Assembly: GCA_025363115.1 (NCBI GenBank)
Contig: JANYEN010000005.1
Span: 1 to 32,803 of the forward strand
Direction: 5' to 3'
Origin: Alphaproteobacteria bacterium
GTDB taxonomy: Bacteria > Pseudomonadota > Alphaproteobacteria > Rickettsiales > Deianiraeaceae
DNA: 32,803 nt
A model generated the notes under the pieces. That model did not search any database and was not told where the DNA came from. It saw nothing but the letters and a program-made list of their open reading frames with translations. Position 1 is the stretch's first letter; every line of letters starts with the position of its first letter. Both the position numbers and the translations under genes were made by a program. Shown here one piece after another: positions 31,922-32,803 of the stretch.

Positions 31922-32803
31922 TTATCTATCAATTTCTCCAAAAACTACATCTTGAGTAGAAATAATAGCCACCACATCAGAAAGTAAATGACCAGAAGCC
32001 ATAGCATCGATTGCTTGCAAATGAGCAAAGCCAGGGGCTCTTATATGGCATCTATATGGTTTATTACCGCCATCCGATACTATGTAAACTCCAAATTCAC
32101 CCTTGGGAGCTTCAATAGCAGTATATATTTCGCCTTTTGGCACACTATAACCTTCGGTATACAATTTAAAATGATTAATTAATGCTTCCATTGAATTCTT
32201 GATATCTTCCCGTGATGGAGGTGTTATTTTTTTATTATCGGTCATTATGGCGCCTTTAGGCATCTGTTTTATGCATTGCTGAATTATTTTAGTAGATTCG
32301 ACCATTTCTGCCATTCTAAGCAAAAATCTATCATAACAATCACCATTTTTACCTACAGGAATTGCAAAATCCATATTATTATAAACCTCATAAGGCTGAG
32401 ACTTTCTTAGATCCCATGCAATACCCGAACCCCGCAACATTACTCCAGTAAACCCACGATTCAATGCCTCCTCTTTGGTAACTACTCCAATACCAACTAA
32501 TCTTTGTTTAAAAATTCTATTATCCGATAATATACTATCGGTATCACTAATTTTTTGATAAAATTGTTTACAAAAGTTATCTATATCTTTTAGTAAATTA
32601 TCATCAATATCTGCATGTACCCCACCTGGTCTGATATAAGCAGCATGAAGCCTAGCCCCTGAAGCTCTTTCATAAAATTCCATCATTTTTTCTCGTTCTT
32701 CAAACAACCAACAAAAAGGAGTCATTGCCCCTACATCAAGAGCTTGAGTTGTTATTGCCATTATATGGTTTAAAATTCGGGTTATTTCTGAAAACATTAC
32801 CCT
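31922..32803 (-). CDS. nuoD: NADH-quinone oxidoreductase subunit D, C-terminal part
   Basis: NuoD is a core peripheral-arm subunit of respiratory complex I and helps form the quinone site. The visible 294 residues match the family throughout: [12 protein letters not shown], the [19 protein letters not shown] block, [35 protein letters not shown], and the usual end VVFGEIDR. The reading continues in frame to the window edge (codons for Arg-Val precede MFSEIT), so the N-terminal third lies beyond 32803. Usually nuoE follows nuoD directly; here the gene ends at 31922 and a bidirectional terminator and mltG follow on the other strand, so nuoD is the last gene of its message. Complex I implies aerobic respiration. 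Confidence 0.95.
   Translation of the reverse strand, partial: RVMFSEITRILNHIMAITTQALDVGAMTPFCWLFEEREKMMEFYERASGARLHAAYIRPGGVHADIDDNLLKDIDNFCKQFYQKISDTDSILSDNRIFKQRLVGIGVVTKEEALNRGFTGVMLRGSGIAWDLRKSQPYEVYNNMDFAIPVGKNGDCYDRFLLRMAEMVESTKIIQQCIKQMPKGAIMTDNKKITPPSREDIKNSMEALINHFKLYTEGYSVPKGEIYTAIEAPKGEFGVYIVSDGGNKPYRCHIRAPGFAHLQAIDAMASGHLLSDVVAIISTQDVVFGEIDR

Noticed and set aside
1-32803. CRISPR array or tandem repeat array
   Set aside because: No regularly spaced repeats were found; the only repeats are short inverted or direct pairs.

Overview
The window looks like chromosome from a very AT-rich, host-associated alphaproteobacterium, most likely a Rickettsiales-type endosymbiont. The support is low GC, alphaproteobacterial protein variants (an FWRPP-type uracil-DNA glycosylase without cluster cysteines, an alphaproteobacterial-type YajC, a NuoD ending GEIDR), short operons, lipoproteins and orphan helical proteins, and decayed insertion sequences. 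Presence of aroB, enolase and triose-phosphate isomerase means it keeps more metabolism than Rickettsia proper. The placement is inferred; no rRNA is present.

Layout. 1-1346 (+): end of xseB, then a full-length aroB that seems to lack an ATG/GTG/TTG start. 1341-5446 (-): tpiA coupled to an outer-membrane barrel protein, then cca and a lipoprotein. 5587-6219 (+): a helical orphan. 6226-7778 (-): an ABC-2 exporter permease and a lipoprotein. 7890-9323 (+): uracil-DNA glycosylase and rnc, 3 nt apart.

9324-12678 is a 3.3-kb gene graveyard: a decayed IS1-like transposase, two tiny overlapping ORFs, a decayed KilA-N gene, and a decayed IS1595-type transposase abutting the truncated KilA-N gene. 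12679-14648 (+): efp and cysS. 14631-15311 (-): a membrane/coiled-coil protein. 15510-17834 (+): a 774-aa orphan with a Pro/Gln/Tyr-rich N-terminus and a C-terminal PPPY motif, a candidate secreted effector. 17856-21520 (-): a TraT-like lipoprotein, a small membrane-anchored protein, ruvA and a 466-aa orphan. 21822-22702 (+): a second decayed IS1595-type transposase. 22800-25558 (-): a disordered basic-tailed orphan, then a DUF3833 lipoprotein translationally coupled to eno. 25727-31687 (+): ychF, a helical orphan coupled to folC, a type IV prepilin-like gene interrupted at an A7 slippery site, yajC and mltG. 31922 to the right edge (-): nuoD, 5' end outside the window.

Housekeeping genes for glycolysis, translation, DNA repair, folate, secretion and respiration alternate with lineage-specific surface or possibly secreted proteins. 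The most notable points are the A_AAA_AAA frameshift site in the prepilin gene, the non-canonical aroB start, the Asp-to-Asn change in the RNase III active site, the PPPY candidate effector, the TraT-like lipoprotein, and the KilA-N/IS relics. No CRISPR array, tRNA, rRNA or intact mobile element was recognised.
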